A DNA stretch of 64,000 nucleotides from the NCBI GenBank assembly GCA_965262605.1, contig CBDHFN010000003.1, forward strand, positions 1,302,001 through 1,366,000, in the 5' to 3' direction. Below the pieces are notes generated by a model that was given only the letters and a program-made list of their open reading frames with translations, searched no databases and was not told the DNA's origin. The translations under genes were made by a program, and so were the position numbers. Numbering within the stretch: the first letter of the stretch is position 1; each line of letters starts with the position of its first letter. This document shows positions 35,608 to 44,194 of this stretch, piece by piece. The DNA is from CBDHFN01 sp965262605. GTDB taxonomy: Bacteria > Pseudomonadota > Alphaproteobacteria > JASGCL01.

Positions 35608-35943
35608 TCATACCATAAATGATTCGCCACAACCGCATCGTGCTTTTTCATTGGGGTTTTTAAATACAAAACTTGAAGTAAATTTTTCATCACGCCAATC
35701 CATTTCGGTGCCGATTAAAAACATAATGGCGGCGGGGTCAATCATGATTTTTACGCCTTTATCGGTAATGACTTCTTCAAATTTTTGAACATCATGGGCA
35801 TATTCAACTTGATAAGACATGCCAGAGCAGCCTTTTTTGGCTAATTTAATCCGTAAGCCAATAATATTTTCATCTGGGGCATTTGCCATTATTTGTTTGA
35901 CTTGCTGAGCAGCAATATCCGTGATAGTAAGAACTTGATTCAT
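35608..35943 (-). CDS. A-type iron-sulfur cluster carrier (IscA/SufA/ErpA family)
   Basis: A 111-residue protein of the HesB/IscA fold that delivers Fe-S clusters to target proteins. The three cluster-binding cysteines are in KGCSGMSY and at the C-terminus in CGCGESF; the body motif IMFLIGTEMDW is standard. Which of IscA, SufA or ErpA it represents cannot be told from this context, because no other isc or suf gene is adjacent. An FNR-type box lies only 14-25 bp upstream of its ATG. Confidence 0.9.
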   Translation of the reverse strand: MNQVLTITDIAAQQVKQIMANAPDENIIGLRIKLAKKGCSGMSYQVEYAHDVQKFEEVITDKGVKIMIDPAAIMFLIGTEMDWRDEKFTSSFVFKNPNEKARCGCGESFMV

Positions 35944-35956
35944 AAGATTAATATAG

Positions 35957-35968
35957 TGATTTAAATCA
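35957..35968 (+). promoter_or_regulatory. FNR-type operator between the Fe-S carrier gene and the PhyH cluster
   Basis: TGATTTAAATCA, identical to the core found before arcD and napE, sits between divergent genes. It is centred about 20 bp upstream of the Fe-S carrier ATG (35943, minus strand) and about 62 bp upstream of the oxygenase ATG (36025, plus strand). A TATAAA at 36000-36005 could be the plus-strand -10. The position suggests repression of the carrier and/or activation of the cluster. Inference. Confidence 0.5.
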
Positions 35969-36024
35969 GATAAATCAAGTTTTTTATGCTTGACAAGATT
36001 ATAAATATCTTTATTTTATTGAAC

Positions 36025-36993
36025 ATGGATTTATTAAAATTTAAAACTTATATGCTTGATGGCATGTGTAATTTTGTACATCATCTGCCGATAAAAGCAA
36101 TTGATATTGCCAGCCATGCGCATTATTTAAGCCAAGCTAGCAAGAAATTTTGTGAAGAATCTGGCTTGCATGGTGGTTTTTGTGAAAATCATGAAAATCA
36201 TGAAAATCATGAAAAAATCAAAGAATTGCAAGAAAATGGCGTAATTACCATAGATAATTTAGTTGATAAGCAAGAATTAAAAAAATTTACCCAAGATTTA
36301 AATGATTTGCCAACATTTGCGGGACATGTTTTGAATCGTTATCGCGAAGATAATCATAAAGGTTTAAAATTATCACAAAGACTTATGCGCGATGATTGGT
36401 CGCAAATTTGTATGCATCAGCAAGATATTCTTAATCAAGAATTTGTTATTAAATTACTGACAAATAATAATTTAATGGAAATTTTATATCAGTTTATGGG
36501 TTGCTTGCCCGTGTTTTATCAAGCAAATATTATGTATAATAATCATTCTTCGTCAATCAATGATTTGATGATTAGGCGGGGCAACGAATGGCATCGTGAT
36601 TATGAAAATATTCGCCCCCTAGTCGTTTTTATTTATTTGACTGATATTTATGAATTAAGCCAAGGTCCGCAACGATATTTGCGAAAAAGCCATCTTGAAG
36701 ATAAAGATATAAATTTTGGCAATTATGATGCTGAAATAATTGATAAAAACTGGAATAAAGCAAACGAGACTACAATTTATGGTCAGGCAGGCACAACAAT
36801 AATTAACACGCCTTTCGGTATGCACTATGGCGTGCCCCCTTCAATTGGGCATCGGGGGATTTTATGGTTAAGATTCGGCATGTTTGGCAATATGGTAAAA
36901 AATGACACGGGCGAAGCCAAAATAAATCCAGATATATTGAATAAATTTGCGCCAAGCCTTAAAAATAAATTTGTTTTACAGGAATATATTTAA
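36025..36993 (+). CDS. PhyH-like Fe(II)/2-oxoglutarate-dependent oxygenase
   Basis: I start at the ATG at 36025 (MDLLKFKTYMLDG), 13 codons inside the longest frame, because the upstream codons overlap the putative promoter. In the 322-residue protein the Fe-binding HxD motif is WHRDYENIRP and the distal His and 2-oxoglutarate Arg are plausible in GMHYGVPPSIGHRGILWLRFG. The first about 60 residues precede the oxygenase domain and contain a short Glu-Asn-His triplet repeat. The substrate is unknown. It is coupled to the next gene by TAATG, forming a three-gene unit with a methyltransferase and a second PhyH oxygenase. Confidence 0.65.
   Translation: MDLLKFKTYMLDGMCNFVHHLPIKAIDIASHAHYLSQASKKFCEESGLHGGFCENHENHENHEKIKELQENGVITIDNLVDKQELKKFTQDLNDLPTFAGHVLNRYREDNHKGLKLSQRLMRDDWSQICMHQQDILNQEFVIKLLTNNNLMEILYQFMGCLPVFYQANIMYNNHSSSINDLMIRRGNEWHRDYENIRPLVVFIYLTDIYELSQGPQRYLRKSHLEDKDINFGNYDAEIIDKNWNKANETTIYGQAGTTIINTPFGMHYGVPPSIGHRGILWLRFGMFGNMVKNDTGEAKINPDILNKFAPSLKNKFVLQEYI
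36184..36210 (+). repeat. 9-bp microsatellite (three copies) inside the oxygenase gene
   Basis: GAAAATCAT is repeated three times exactly, encoding three Glu-Asn-His units. A change in copy number would keep the frame. Confidence 0.8.
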
Positions 36994-37919
36994 TGGCTAA
37001 ATTTATCATTAAAGATATTATTAAAGAAAACTTATCGCCAGAATTTCACGGACAATTGCCCGATGATATTGGTGAATTTGAATTTAACGCAACGATACTA
37101 AAAGACGATGAAATTCGGCAATTAACCAATGAGTTATTGGATAAAATTCAACAAAATTCTTATACAAAAGTTGGCAAACATCGCCATGATATTTGGGAAA
37201 AAGGTTGGGCGGGTGATGGTATTTATAAAGAAAATGACGCACCATATGAAAAATTACCTTATTATTCCAATCGTGAAAAAATAATTCGCATAAAAAATAA
37301 ATTATATATGACTGATACAAAATTTGTGCAAATTCAAATTATTCGTGCCATGCAGTTTTTAATAATTCCCCAGATAATGGCTAAATTTTCGGTGGCAAAA
37401 TTGGCGGAATATGGTTGTGGCACAGGGCATAATTTACATTTTTTGCATAAAATTGGCATAAAAACCAGTGATTTATACGCGTTTGATTGGGCGCAATCGG
37501 CGATTGATGGGATAATTGAATCGGGCGTGGTTGCGCCGCAAAACGCCCAAAGGCTTGATTATTTTGACCAAGCAACATACAATGCCCCTGATGCTAATTT
37601 TTTGGCATATACGAATCACTCTTTGGAACAAACTGGCAATAATTACCATGATTTTATTAATTATTTAATAAAAAATCCTAATTGCCAAGGTGGCGTGCAT
37701 TTTGAAATTATGAATGATGTGTTATTTGATTCATCAGAATCCGGGCTTTTATCGCAAGTATATTCGCAATACCGCCATTATTTAAGCGGTTTTGGCAATT
37801 TTATGAAATTAAATGAATATGCGAAAAAGCTTGAAATATTATATTTCAAACCATGTTTCATTGGTGCGGAATATTGTGAAGCTAACTCAATTTTAATTTG
37901 GAGGAAAAAACATGCTTGA
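36993..37919 (+). CDS. Class I SAM-dependent methyltransferase
   Basis: A 308-residue protein. The first about 115 residues lack a recognised domain and include a motif GKHRHDIWEKGWAGDG. A class I methyltransferase core begins with the SAM motif VAKLAEYGCGTGHNLHFLH and the acidic residue in LYAFDWAQSAIDGI. The pattern is that of small-molecule or sugar methyltransferases that are encoded in biosynthetic clusters. It starts inside the stop of the upstream PhyH gene and overlaps the next PhyH gene by 8 bp, so the three are almost certainly one operon. Confidence 0.75.
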   Translation: MAKFIIKDIIKENLSPEFHGQLPDDIGEFEFNATILKDDEIRQLTNELLDKIQQNSYTKVGKHRHDIWEKGWAGDGIYKENDAPYEKLPYYSNREKIIRIKNKLYMTDTKFVQIQIIRAMQFLIIPQIMAKFSVAKLAEYGCGTGHNLHFLHKIGIKTSDLYAFDWAQSAIDGIIESGVVAPQNAQRLDYFDQATYNAPDANFLAYTNHSLEQTGNNYHDFINYLIKNPNCQGGVHFEIMNDVLFDSSESGLLSQVYSQYRHYLSGFGNFMKLNEYAKKLEILYFKPCFIGAEYCEANSILIWRKKHA

Positions 37920-38604
37920 ATATTATAAATTTTATCAAGAAAATGGCTTTGTTATTATTCCGCAATTAAATGCAAAAAATCTTGATTATTTGCGCAGTTT
38001 AGATAAATTAATAACCGAAAAACATCATAAACCCGCCCAAGTCACAAATTCCGTGCAAGAATTAGAGCCGCAAGTCAAAAAAATTATGGGTTATCAAGGA
38101 ATTTTTGATTTTATGTCTTTATGTGTTGGCGGCGAACCATTGGGTGTTGATGCGCAATATTCATTTGGTAATGTTAAATTAAAGGGTTTTTTAGATCATC
38201 AAGATAATTTTTATGCGCAATCGCCATATGGTTGCTATGCGTCTGCTTGGACGGCAATTGATGATGCGGATGTCGGTAATGGTTGTTTATATGTGATTCC
38301 AAAATCCCATTTATTGCCAACGATTAACCATGTTGATTCGCATCAAGTTCAAGATGACAAACAACCAAGAACTGCCCGCGCCATTGTCGTAGATTATCCA
38401 ATAAATGACAATGAAAAATTACCAGCAATAATGAAATCTGGCGATGTTATTTTTATCCATGGCAATGTTATTCATGGGTCATTTGATAATAATTCTGAAC
38501 GAACCAGACGCAATTTATTACTTACATTTGTTAAGGAAAAAACCTTTATCCGCGATGGCAATTATGTCAAACGCACACCATTTAAACTTGAACGATGGGC
38601 GTAA
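37912..38604 (+). CDS. Phytanoyl-CoA dioxygenase (PhyH) family protein
   Basis: A 230-residue Fe(II)/2-oxoglutarate oxygenase. The domain shows YQENGFVIIPQL at the N-terminus, the metal-binding HxD in LDHQDNFY, GNGCLYVIPKSHLL, and the distal His with the 2-oxoglutarate Arg in HGNVIHGSFDNNSERTRRNLLLTFV. The family hydroxylates varied small molecules such as ectoine, lipids and natural products; substrate unknown here. A GGAGG ribosome binding site lies within the end of the methyltransferase gene. Its stop is adjacent to the convergent ferredoxin-NADP reductase gene. Confidence 0.85.
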   Translation: MLEYYKFYQENGFVIIPQLNAKNLDYLRSLDKLITEKHHKPAQVTNSVQELEPQVKKIMGYQGIFDFMSLCVGGEPLGVDAQYSFGNVKLKGFLDHQDNFYAQSPYGCYASAWTAIDDADVGNGCLYVIPKSHLLPTINHVDSHQVQDDKQPRTARAIVVDYPINDNEKLPAIMKSGDVIFIHGNVIHGSFDNNSERTRRNLLLTFVKEKTFIRDGNYVKRTPFKLERWA

Positions 38605-39393
38605 TTAATCGGCGAAGGCTTTTTCAATCACAAAATCACCGGGGGCGGAATTTGATCCTTCGTTGAACCCTAAATCTTGTAATATTTTTTTAATGTCAAG
38701 CAGCATTGCCATTGACCCGCATATCATTGCGCGATCAGTGCTTGGGTTTAAAGGCGCGATATTATGATTTTTATAAAATTGCCCGTTTAGTATTAAATCG
38801 GTGATTCTGCCCATATTTTTGGAATTTTCACGGGTGGTATAATCATGCAAATGTAATTTATCGCCAATCATTTCGCTTAAAAATTCGTCATGATATAAAG
38901 ATTTAACTAATTCTTGGCTATATTGCAATTCTGCGGCTTCACGGGTTGTGTGAATGGCATGTATTTGCGCGAATTTTTCATATGCTTCTGGTTCGCGAAT
39001 AATGCTGGCAAAGGGCGCAAATCCAGTGCCAGTGGCGAATAAAAACAATCTTTTCGCGGGTAATAAGGCGTCCATCACCAAAGTTCCTGTGGATTTTTTG
39101 CGAATCCAAATTTTGTCTTTGGGCTGAATTAATTGTAATTTTGATGTTAAGGGACCATCAGGCACTTTAATGGAGAAAAATTCTAAATTTTCAAGCCAAT
39201 TAGGGCTTGCGATAGAGTAGGCGCGCCATACAGGTTTTTCACTTGGCAAGCCAATCATGACAAATTCCCCCGAACGAAACCGAAATTCTTGGGGGCGATC
39301 GGTGGTAAAGCTAAATAATCGGCTTGTGTAATGTTTGATGGTTTGAACTTCAAGCTCATAAACGCCGTTGGGCACAAGGAAATCTAAACTCAT
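38605..39393 (-). CDS. Ferredoxin--NADP reductase
   Basis: A 262-residue FAD enzyme that balances reduced ferredoxin/flavodoxin and NADPH. Motifs: RAYSIASPNWLENLEFFS (FAD-binding RxYS), LFATGTGFAPFASIIREPEAYEKF (NADP/FAD glycine loop), HTTREAAELQYSQEL, AMICGSMAMLLDIKKILQDLGF, and a C-terminal aromatic-poor tail FVIEKAFAD. This is the bacterial (FpR, subclass I/II) type found in Alphaproteobacteria. It overlaps the dapA start by 4 bp on the same strand, with the ATG at 39393. Confidence 0.9.
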   Translation of the reverse strand: MSLDFLVPNGVYELEVQTIKHYTSRLFSFTTDRPQEFRFRSGEFVMIGLPSEKPVWRAYSIASPNWLENLEFFSIKVPDGPLTSKLQLIQPKDKIWIRKKSTGTLVMDALLPAKRLFLFATGTGFAPFASIIREPEAYEKFAQIHAIHTTREAAELQYSQELVKSLYHDEFLSEMIGDKLHLHDYTTRENSKNMGRITDLILNGQFYKNHNIAPLNPSTDRAMICGSMAMLLDIKKILQDLGFNEGSNSAPGDFVIEKAFAD

Positions 39394-40280
39394 GCGATTA
39401 AACCAGCATGACTCATGGCGGATTGCACTAAATTTTTGCCATTATCGCTTAATTGGCTTAATGGCAAGCGAACTTTTGTGCCTGATTTACCCAAAAGACT
39501 TAAAGCATATTTTGTCGGTGCTGGCGAATTTTCGCAAAATAAAGCGCGTGCAAGGGGGGCTAATTTATCGCGAACTCGTGCAAAATTGGCTAAATCGCCT
39601 TTCGCCCAAAAGCTTTGTAATTCGGCATTTAATTTCGGCGCAACATTCGCGACAACCGAAATACACCCATGCCCGCCCATCGCCAAAAAGGCAGGGCTTG
39701 AATCATCATTACCCGAAAATTGCAAAAAATTATCACCCAAAGCTAATTTTTGGTCAACAACCCGCGGAATATCGCCAGTTGCGTCCTTGACCCCAATAAT
39801 ATTTGGGCAATCATCAACCAATCTTTTCATGGTTGCAATGGACATATCCATAATGGAACGGCTGGGAATATTATAGATAAAAACGGGAATTTTTACGCTT
39901 TTGGCGACGGCTTGAAAATGCAAAAATTGCCCCTCTGGCGAAGGTTTATTATAATATGGCATCACAACTAACAAAGCATCTGCCCCCAATTTTTCACAAT
40001 TTTGCGCCAAAGAAACGGCTTCTTTGGTAGAATTTGAACCAGCACCGGCAATAATTGGCACGCGCTTTTTGGCGGTTTTTATGGCTAAATCAACGACATG
40101 CAGATGCTCTTCGTGCGACAAAGTAGGCGACTCGCCCGTTGTTCCCATGGGAACTAAGCCATTTGTGCCTTCGTTTATTTGCCATTCAACGAATTCGCAA
40201 AATTGTTTATCATTAACTTCGCCATTATCATGTAATGGGGTGATTAATGCAGGTATTGAACCATAAAATTTTGTGTTCAT
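39390..40280 (-). CDS. dapA: 4-hydroxy-tetrahydrodipicolinate synthase
   Basis: Condenses pyruvate and aspartate semialdehyde in lysine/diaminopimelate synthesis. At 296 residues it shows MGTTGESPTLSHEEHLHV (with the Thr-Thr proton relay), YNIPSRSIMDMS (active-site Tyr) and NIIGVKDATGDIPRV (Schiff-base Lys). AGGAAA precedes the ATG at 40280. The stop is overlapped by the ferredoxin-NADP reductase start, so the two share a transcript although their functions are unrelated. It is divergent from the dehydratase gene. Confidence 0.95.
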   Translation of the reverse strand: MNTKFYGSIPALITPLHDNGEVNDKQFCEFVEWQINEGTNGLVPMGTTGESPTLSHEEHLHVVDLAIKTAKKRVPIIAGAGSNSTKEAVSLAQNCEKLGADALLVVMPYYNKPSPEGQFLHFQAVAKSVKIPVFIYNIPSRSIMDMSIATMKRLVDDCPNIIGVKDATGDIPRVVDQKLALGDNFLQFSGNDDSSPAFLAMGGHGCISVVANVAPKLNAELQSFWAKGDLANFARVRDKLAPLARALFCENSPAPTKYALSLLGKSGTKVRLPLSQLSDNGKNLVQSAMSHAGLIA

Positions 40281-40365
40281 AACATTTTCCTCTTGTTATT
40301 TGCCAAGATTCATATATTATTTTTTTTGTAATTTCAAGAAAATATTGCAACATTATGGAGGTTGT

Positions 40366-41346
40366 ATGAGCATTAGCGGAACAGATATTGAATTAGCTTG
40401 GAAAATCATTCAAAAATATCAAAAATTGGGCGTAATTTATCAAACACCCATCGTAGAATCGCCAATTTTAAATAAGCAATTAGGCTTTCGTTTATTCCTT
40501 AAATGCGAAAATTTACAAGCATCGGGCGCGTTTAAAGCCCGTGGTGCATTTAATAAAATCACAAATTTAATGAAAACCAACCCCAAATTATCCCATGTCA
40601 TCGCGGTTAGTTCGGGCAATCATGCGCAAGCTGTGGCTATGGTTGCGCAATATTTTGGCATAAAATCAACAATTATTATGCCAGACACAACACCGCAAAC
40701 AAAAATTGTCCGAACTAAGGCTTGGGGGGGTGAAGTCGTGCTTTTTAATCGGCTTACCCAAGACCGCGAAGCTATCGGGCGCGAATTATGCGCAAAATAT
40801 AACGCGCCAATGGTGCATCCGTTTGATGATGAATTTGTCATGGCAGGGCAGGGCACAATTGGCTTAGAATTATGGCATCAATTGCAAAAAATTAAATGCA
40901 CCCCCGATATAGTCGCTGTGCCAATCGGTGGTGGCGGTATGATAAGTGGCATAAGCACGGCATTAAACCCGCGGGGCATAAAAATTTGGGGCGCAGAACC
41001 CGAATATTATGATGATTTTAAATTGGCATTGGAAACGGGCGAAAAACGGGTGAATGACCCAACGAAACCATCGCTTAGCGATGCTTTATTATCGCCGACA
41101 CCGGGCACACTGACTTTGCCTGTGGTAAAAAAATTAGTGGAAAAAATTATCGTCCAAAGCGATATTCAAGTAAAATCCGCGATGCAAATTTGCGCAAGCG
41201 AATTTCGGCAAATTTGCGAACCCGGTGGCGCGATAGCTTTGGCAGCAATTCTCCATGAAACACAAGCTTTGCAAGGCAAAACCGCAGTCGCCATTATTTC
41301 TGGTGGCAATGTTGATTTTGAAATTTACAAAAAATGTATTGCGTGA
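40366..41346 (+). CDS. Threonine/serine dehydratase (PLP-dependent)
   Basis: I choose the ATG at 40366, which has GGAGG upstream; the longer frame runs into the divergent dapA region. The 326-residue fold-type II PLP enzyme has the cofactor lysine in ASGAFKARGAFNK. SSGNHAQAVAM binds the substrate carboxylate, GGGGMISGI holds the PLP phosphate, and a C-terminal EPGGAIALAAIL plus SGGNVD complete the pattern. It lacks the ACT regulatory domain of biosynthetic IlvA, so a catabolic threonine/serine deaminase (or a serine racemase-like activity) is likely. Confidence 0.85.
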   Translation: MSISGTDIELAWKIIQKYQKLGVIYQTPIVESPILNKQLGFRLFLKCENLQASGAFKARGAFNKITNLMKTNPKLSHVIAVSSGNHAQAVAMVAQYFGIKSTIIMPDTTPQTKIVRTKAWGGEVVLFNRLTQDREAIGRELCAKYNAPMVHPFDDEFVMAGQGTIGLELWHQLQKIKCTPDIVAVPIGGGGMISGISTALNPRGIKIWGAEPEYYDDFKLALETGEKRVNDPTKPSLSDALLSPTPGTLTLPVVKKLVEKIIVQSDIQVKSAMQICASEFRQICEPGGAIALAAILHETQALQGKTAVAIISGGNVDFEIYKKCIA

Positions 41347-41502
41347 TTAAGCCAAGCTATTTAATAAATCTGGAATATTAGTATATTTAAAATCTGATTT
41401 GAACGAATTATTATTTGCTGTTGCGTTAGATATTGATTCTTTTGCGTGATTGAGATGAGTATAAAATTTATTGATAAATTCTTTTGCGTTACCTATAATC
41501 AA
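41347..41502 (-). CDS. Doubtful short ORF downstream of rsmI
   Basis: An open frame of 51 codons with a TTG start (at 41502) reads IIGNAKEFINKFYTHLNHAKESIS and ends DFKYTNIPDLLNSLA. Composition is protein-like and helical, but there is no ribosome binding site and no recognised family. It may be a remnant of a longer gene or simply untranslated spacer between rsmI and the convergent dehydratase gene. Confidence 0.18.
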   Translation of the reverse strand: MIIGNAKEFINKFYTHLNHAKESISNATANNNSFKSDFKYTNIPDLLNSLA

Positions 41503-41519
41503 GAATGATTTTTTTAAAA

Positions 41520-42356
41520 TTAATTATATATATTTTGAATTAACTTATATAAATTATTCCTTGATAAATTAGTAAATTTTTGACATTTTTCAAGGGCGGA
41601 TTTTGCCGAAATTCCCGACAAATGACAAAGATTAATTAATTCATTTGCTAAGATTTCTTGATTAAGTTGTTGATTTTCTTGGGGAATTTTATCTAAAATC
41701 ATAACAATTTCGCCCAAAATTTTTGGAGTGTTTGCTAATTTTTGCGCTAATTCTTGGGCGGGAAGTGTAATTTTTTCTTCGTAAATTTTGGTTAATTCGC
41801 GCCCCATAAAAATCATCGGATTGCCAAAATTTGCGATAATTTCGGCGACAAATTGCTTGGCATCGTGGGGGGGGACTAAAAAAATACTGACGCCTTTATG
41901 GTTTGGAATTTCATGCCAAATTGCCGTGCGCGCAATGTTTTTTTCGGGCAAAAATCCATAAAAATGAAATTCATCTGACGGCAAGCCGCTTGCCATCAGG
42001 GCGGTAATTATGGCGCAAGCCCCGGGGATAGGAATTATTTCAACGCCTTCGCTTTGTGCCAATTTAACTAAGCGATAACCCGGGTCGGCGATGCACGGCG
42101 AACCACCATCACTGACAAGCGCGATTTTAGTGCCTTGTTTCGCCAAATTAATTAATTTTTCGGCTGATTTTTGTTCATTAAAATTATGATAACTAATAAT
42201 TTTTTTATTTAGGCATAATTTTTGCAACAAGTTAGCTGTATTACGCGAATCTTCGGCGGCGACAATATCGCACATGGTTAATATTTCAATTGCCCGTGCC
42301 GATAAATCACTAAGATTACCGATGGGAGTCGCAACAAGATAAATTGGAGTTTTCAT
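41520..42356 (-). CDS. rsmI: 16S rRNA (cytidine1402-2'-O)-methyltransferase
   Basis: A 278-residue SPOUT-like/tetrapyrrole-methylase-fold enzyme that methylates C1402 in the ribosomal P site. Start at the ATG at 42356 (MKTPIYLVATPIGNLSDL, with AAAGG upstream). Motifs: VATPIGNLSDLSARAIEIL, VAAEDSRNTANLL, LVSDGGSPCIADPGYRLV, IPGACAIITALMASGLPSDEFHFYGFLP and a helical C-terminal domain. The start codon overlaps that of the divergent LpoA-like gene (CATG at 42354-42357), a gene order common in Proteobacteria but here without any spacer. Confidence 0.93.
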   Translation of the reverse strand: MKTPIYLVATPIGNLSDLSARAIEILTMCDIVAAEDSRNTANLLQKLCLNKKIISYHNFNEQKSAEKLINLAKQGTKIALVSDGGSPCIADPGYRLVKLAQSEGVEIIPIPGACAIITALMASGLPSDEFHFYGFLPEKNIARTAIWHEIPNHKGVSIFLVPPHDAKQFVAEIIANFGNPMIFMGRELTKIYEEKITLPAQELAQKLANTPKILGEIVMILDKIPQENQQLNQEILANELINLCHLSGISAKSALEKCQKFTNLSRNNLYKLIQNIYN

Positions 42357-44133
42357 GATAAAACCTTTGTTAATCGCAATTTTAAGCCTTTCGCTCTTGG
42401 GGGCGTGCGCCGATGAGAAAGTCACTAAAACTGCAAGCACTAATAAAGCGGATTTTGCAACAGCAATCAAGGATAAAATGCCAATTCCGCAATATAATGA
42501 TGAAACTATCGCTAAAGCTGAGGCTTTTGCGCTTGCGCCAGACCAAGATTTTCAAGTTAATTTACCACAAAAAATTGATACGAATAAAATTTTACAAAAA
42601 TACCCGAACCGATTTGATAATCAAGGCAAAATTAGCGATGCGTTTAATGAAAATGATCAATATATCCCCAATAAACAACAGCAACAATCACTAGAAGCCA
42701 CACGCAACCGCTTAATTGCCAGTCTTGCCAATCAAAAAGATAAAAATACAGCAAATTTGCTGACACAACAATTGCAATCAGGTGCGGTTTTGGGGCAAAA
42801 TATCGCCATAAAAAATGATTTGCGTGAAGAATATGAAATTGCCAATCCCAACGAAGGATTGAAAAGCCCATTTGATGTGATTAAAAAAGATCCCAATCAA
42901 ATTTATTCCCCAACGGATAGTTTAAATCGCCCAGATACCAGCGATCCATATGCGTTTGGCAATAATGCTAAGGCTTTGGGGGCAAGTATTTTGCTTGGCG
43001 GCAATATCGGGGCAATTAATAAAAACAGCGTGCCTTTGTTGAATCAAACGCCAAAAACTGAAACAAGCGCATTAAAATATAACCCCAACCCCATTGCATT
43101 ATTAGTTCCCTTGACGGGTCCAAGATCATCTTTGGGCAAGGATTTTCAAGATTCGGCGTTATTGGCTTTACAGCAATTTGCGCAAAATTCGGGGCAAAAA
43201 AATATCAGTAAAATTATCCCCATTGATACAAAAGGCACGGAGGCTGGTGCCATGGAGGCAATGAAATTTGCGCTTGATAATAACGCCAAAATTATAATCG
43301 GACCATTATTTGCCAACGAAGCGCGCGCGGTTGCGCCCATGGTGCAAAATAAGCCTGTAATGGTTATTTCATTTAGTAATTCAACTTTTGTTGCCCAGCC
43401 GAATATTTTTCCAATTGGATATTATCCCGAAGCGCAAATTGAGACAATTATGAATAAATTAGTGGCGCAAAATGCGCAAAAATTGGCTTTAATGGCACCA
43501 GATAACGAATATGGGCGATTAATCGCACAATTAGCGCAAAAATACGCCAATGAAAAGCAAATTAAATTCTTAAAACCCCTGATGTATGATGAAAATGCCA
43601 CAGAATTTGGGCAATTAATCGCGCAATATACCAAATATTATGAACGAAAAGCAAAATCTATTGGCGGGCAAAGAGCTTATCGCCCCGATTATGATGCGAT
43701 GATTATTGCCGAAAACAACATTCCAAAAGCCCAGAACATTATTAACCAATTGCAAGTTTTAGATGCGGCGAAACCATTTGCGCAAATATATGGCTTGCAA
43801 GTTTTAGATGATTTTCAAAAAATCGCGCAAGAACCCGCGGCAAAAGGTTTGCAATTAGTATCCATTAACCAAGAAACAAAAATCCAATTTGAAACATTAT
43901 TTGCGCAATCTTTCAAACGCAAAGCAGATAGACGCGCAAGCTTAGGGTTTGATGCGGCATCTTTGGCAATTTTTATTAATGGCAATGATGGCAACCCTTT
44001 AAGCTTTATTCGCAAAAATACCAGCGGTTTTGTTGGTGTTGATGGCAGAATGCAATTTAATCCCAATGGTATTGTTAGCCGTGAGTATAATTTATATGAA
44101 TTAACTGGTGATGGTGCAGTTTTAGTGCGGTGA
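42355..44133 (+). CDS. LpoA-like penicillin-binding protein activator (lipoprotein)
   Basis: A 592-residue outer-membrane lipoprotein candidate. The signal peptide is MIKPLLIAILSLSLLGAC with lipobox LGAC (Cys18). A low-complexity Asn/Lys/Gln-rich region (about 20-230) precedes a periplasmic-binding-protein-like domain (about 245-590) starting IALLVPLTGPRSSLGKDFQDSALLAL. This is the pattern of alphaproteobacterial penicillin-binding protein activators next to rsmI. A GGAG ribosome binding site lies inside the first codons of rsmI, whose start codon overlaps this one. Confidence 0.8.
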   Translation: MIKPLLIAILSLSLLGACADEKVTKTASTNKADFATAIKDKMPIPQYNDETIAKAEAFALAPDQDFQVNLPQKIDTNKILQKYPNRFDNQGKISDAFNENDQYIPNKQQQQSLEATRNRLIASLANQKDKNTANLLTQQLQSGAVLGQNIAIKNDLREEYEIANPNEGLKSPFDVIKKDPNQIYSPTDSLNRPDTSDPYAFGNNAKALGASILLGGNIGAINKNSVPLLNQTPKTETSALKYNPNPIALLVPLTGPRSSLGKDFQDSALLALQQFAQNSGQKNISKIIPIDTKGTEAGAMEAMKFALDNNAKIIIGPLFANEARAVAPMVQNKPVMVISFSNSTFVAQPNIFPIGYYPEAQIETIMNKLVAQNAQKLALMAPDNEYGRLIAQLAQKYANEKQIKFLKPLMYDENATEFGQLIAQYTKYYERKAKSIGGQRAYRPDYDAMIIAENNIPKAQNIINQLQVLDAAKPFAQIYGLQVLDDFQKIAQEPAAKGLQLVSINQETKIQFETLFAQSFKRKADRRASLGFDAASLAIFINGNDGNPLSFIRKNTSGFVGVDGRMQFNPNGIVSREYNLYELTGDGAVLVR

Positions 44134-44194
44134 AACAGCTAAGAAATAAAATATTTCGTTTAAATATATTCACGAATCAGAATATAAATAAAAA

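Noticed and set aside
39368..39876. Overlapping plus-strand open frames of 140 and 153 codons
   Set aside because: They are antisense shadows of dapA and carry no ribosome binding site or recognisable motif.
44134..44194. Possible bidirectional terminator between the LpoA-like gene and phnY
   Set aside because: Only a 6-bp A/T stem (GAAATA/TATTTC) without a GC-rich stem or a clean T-run.
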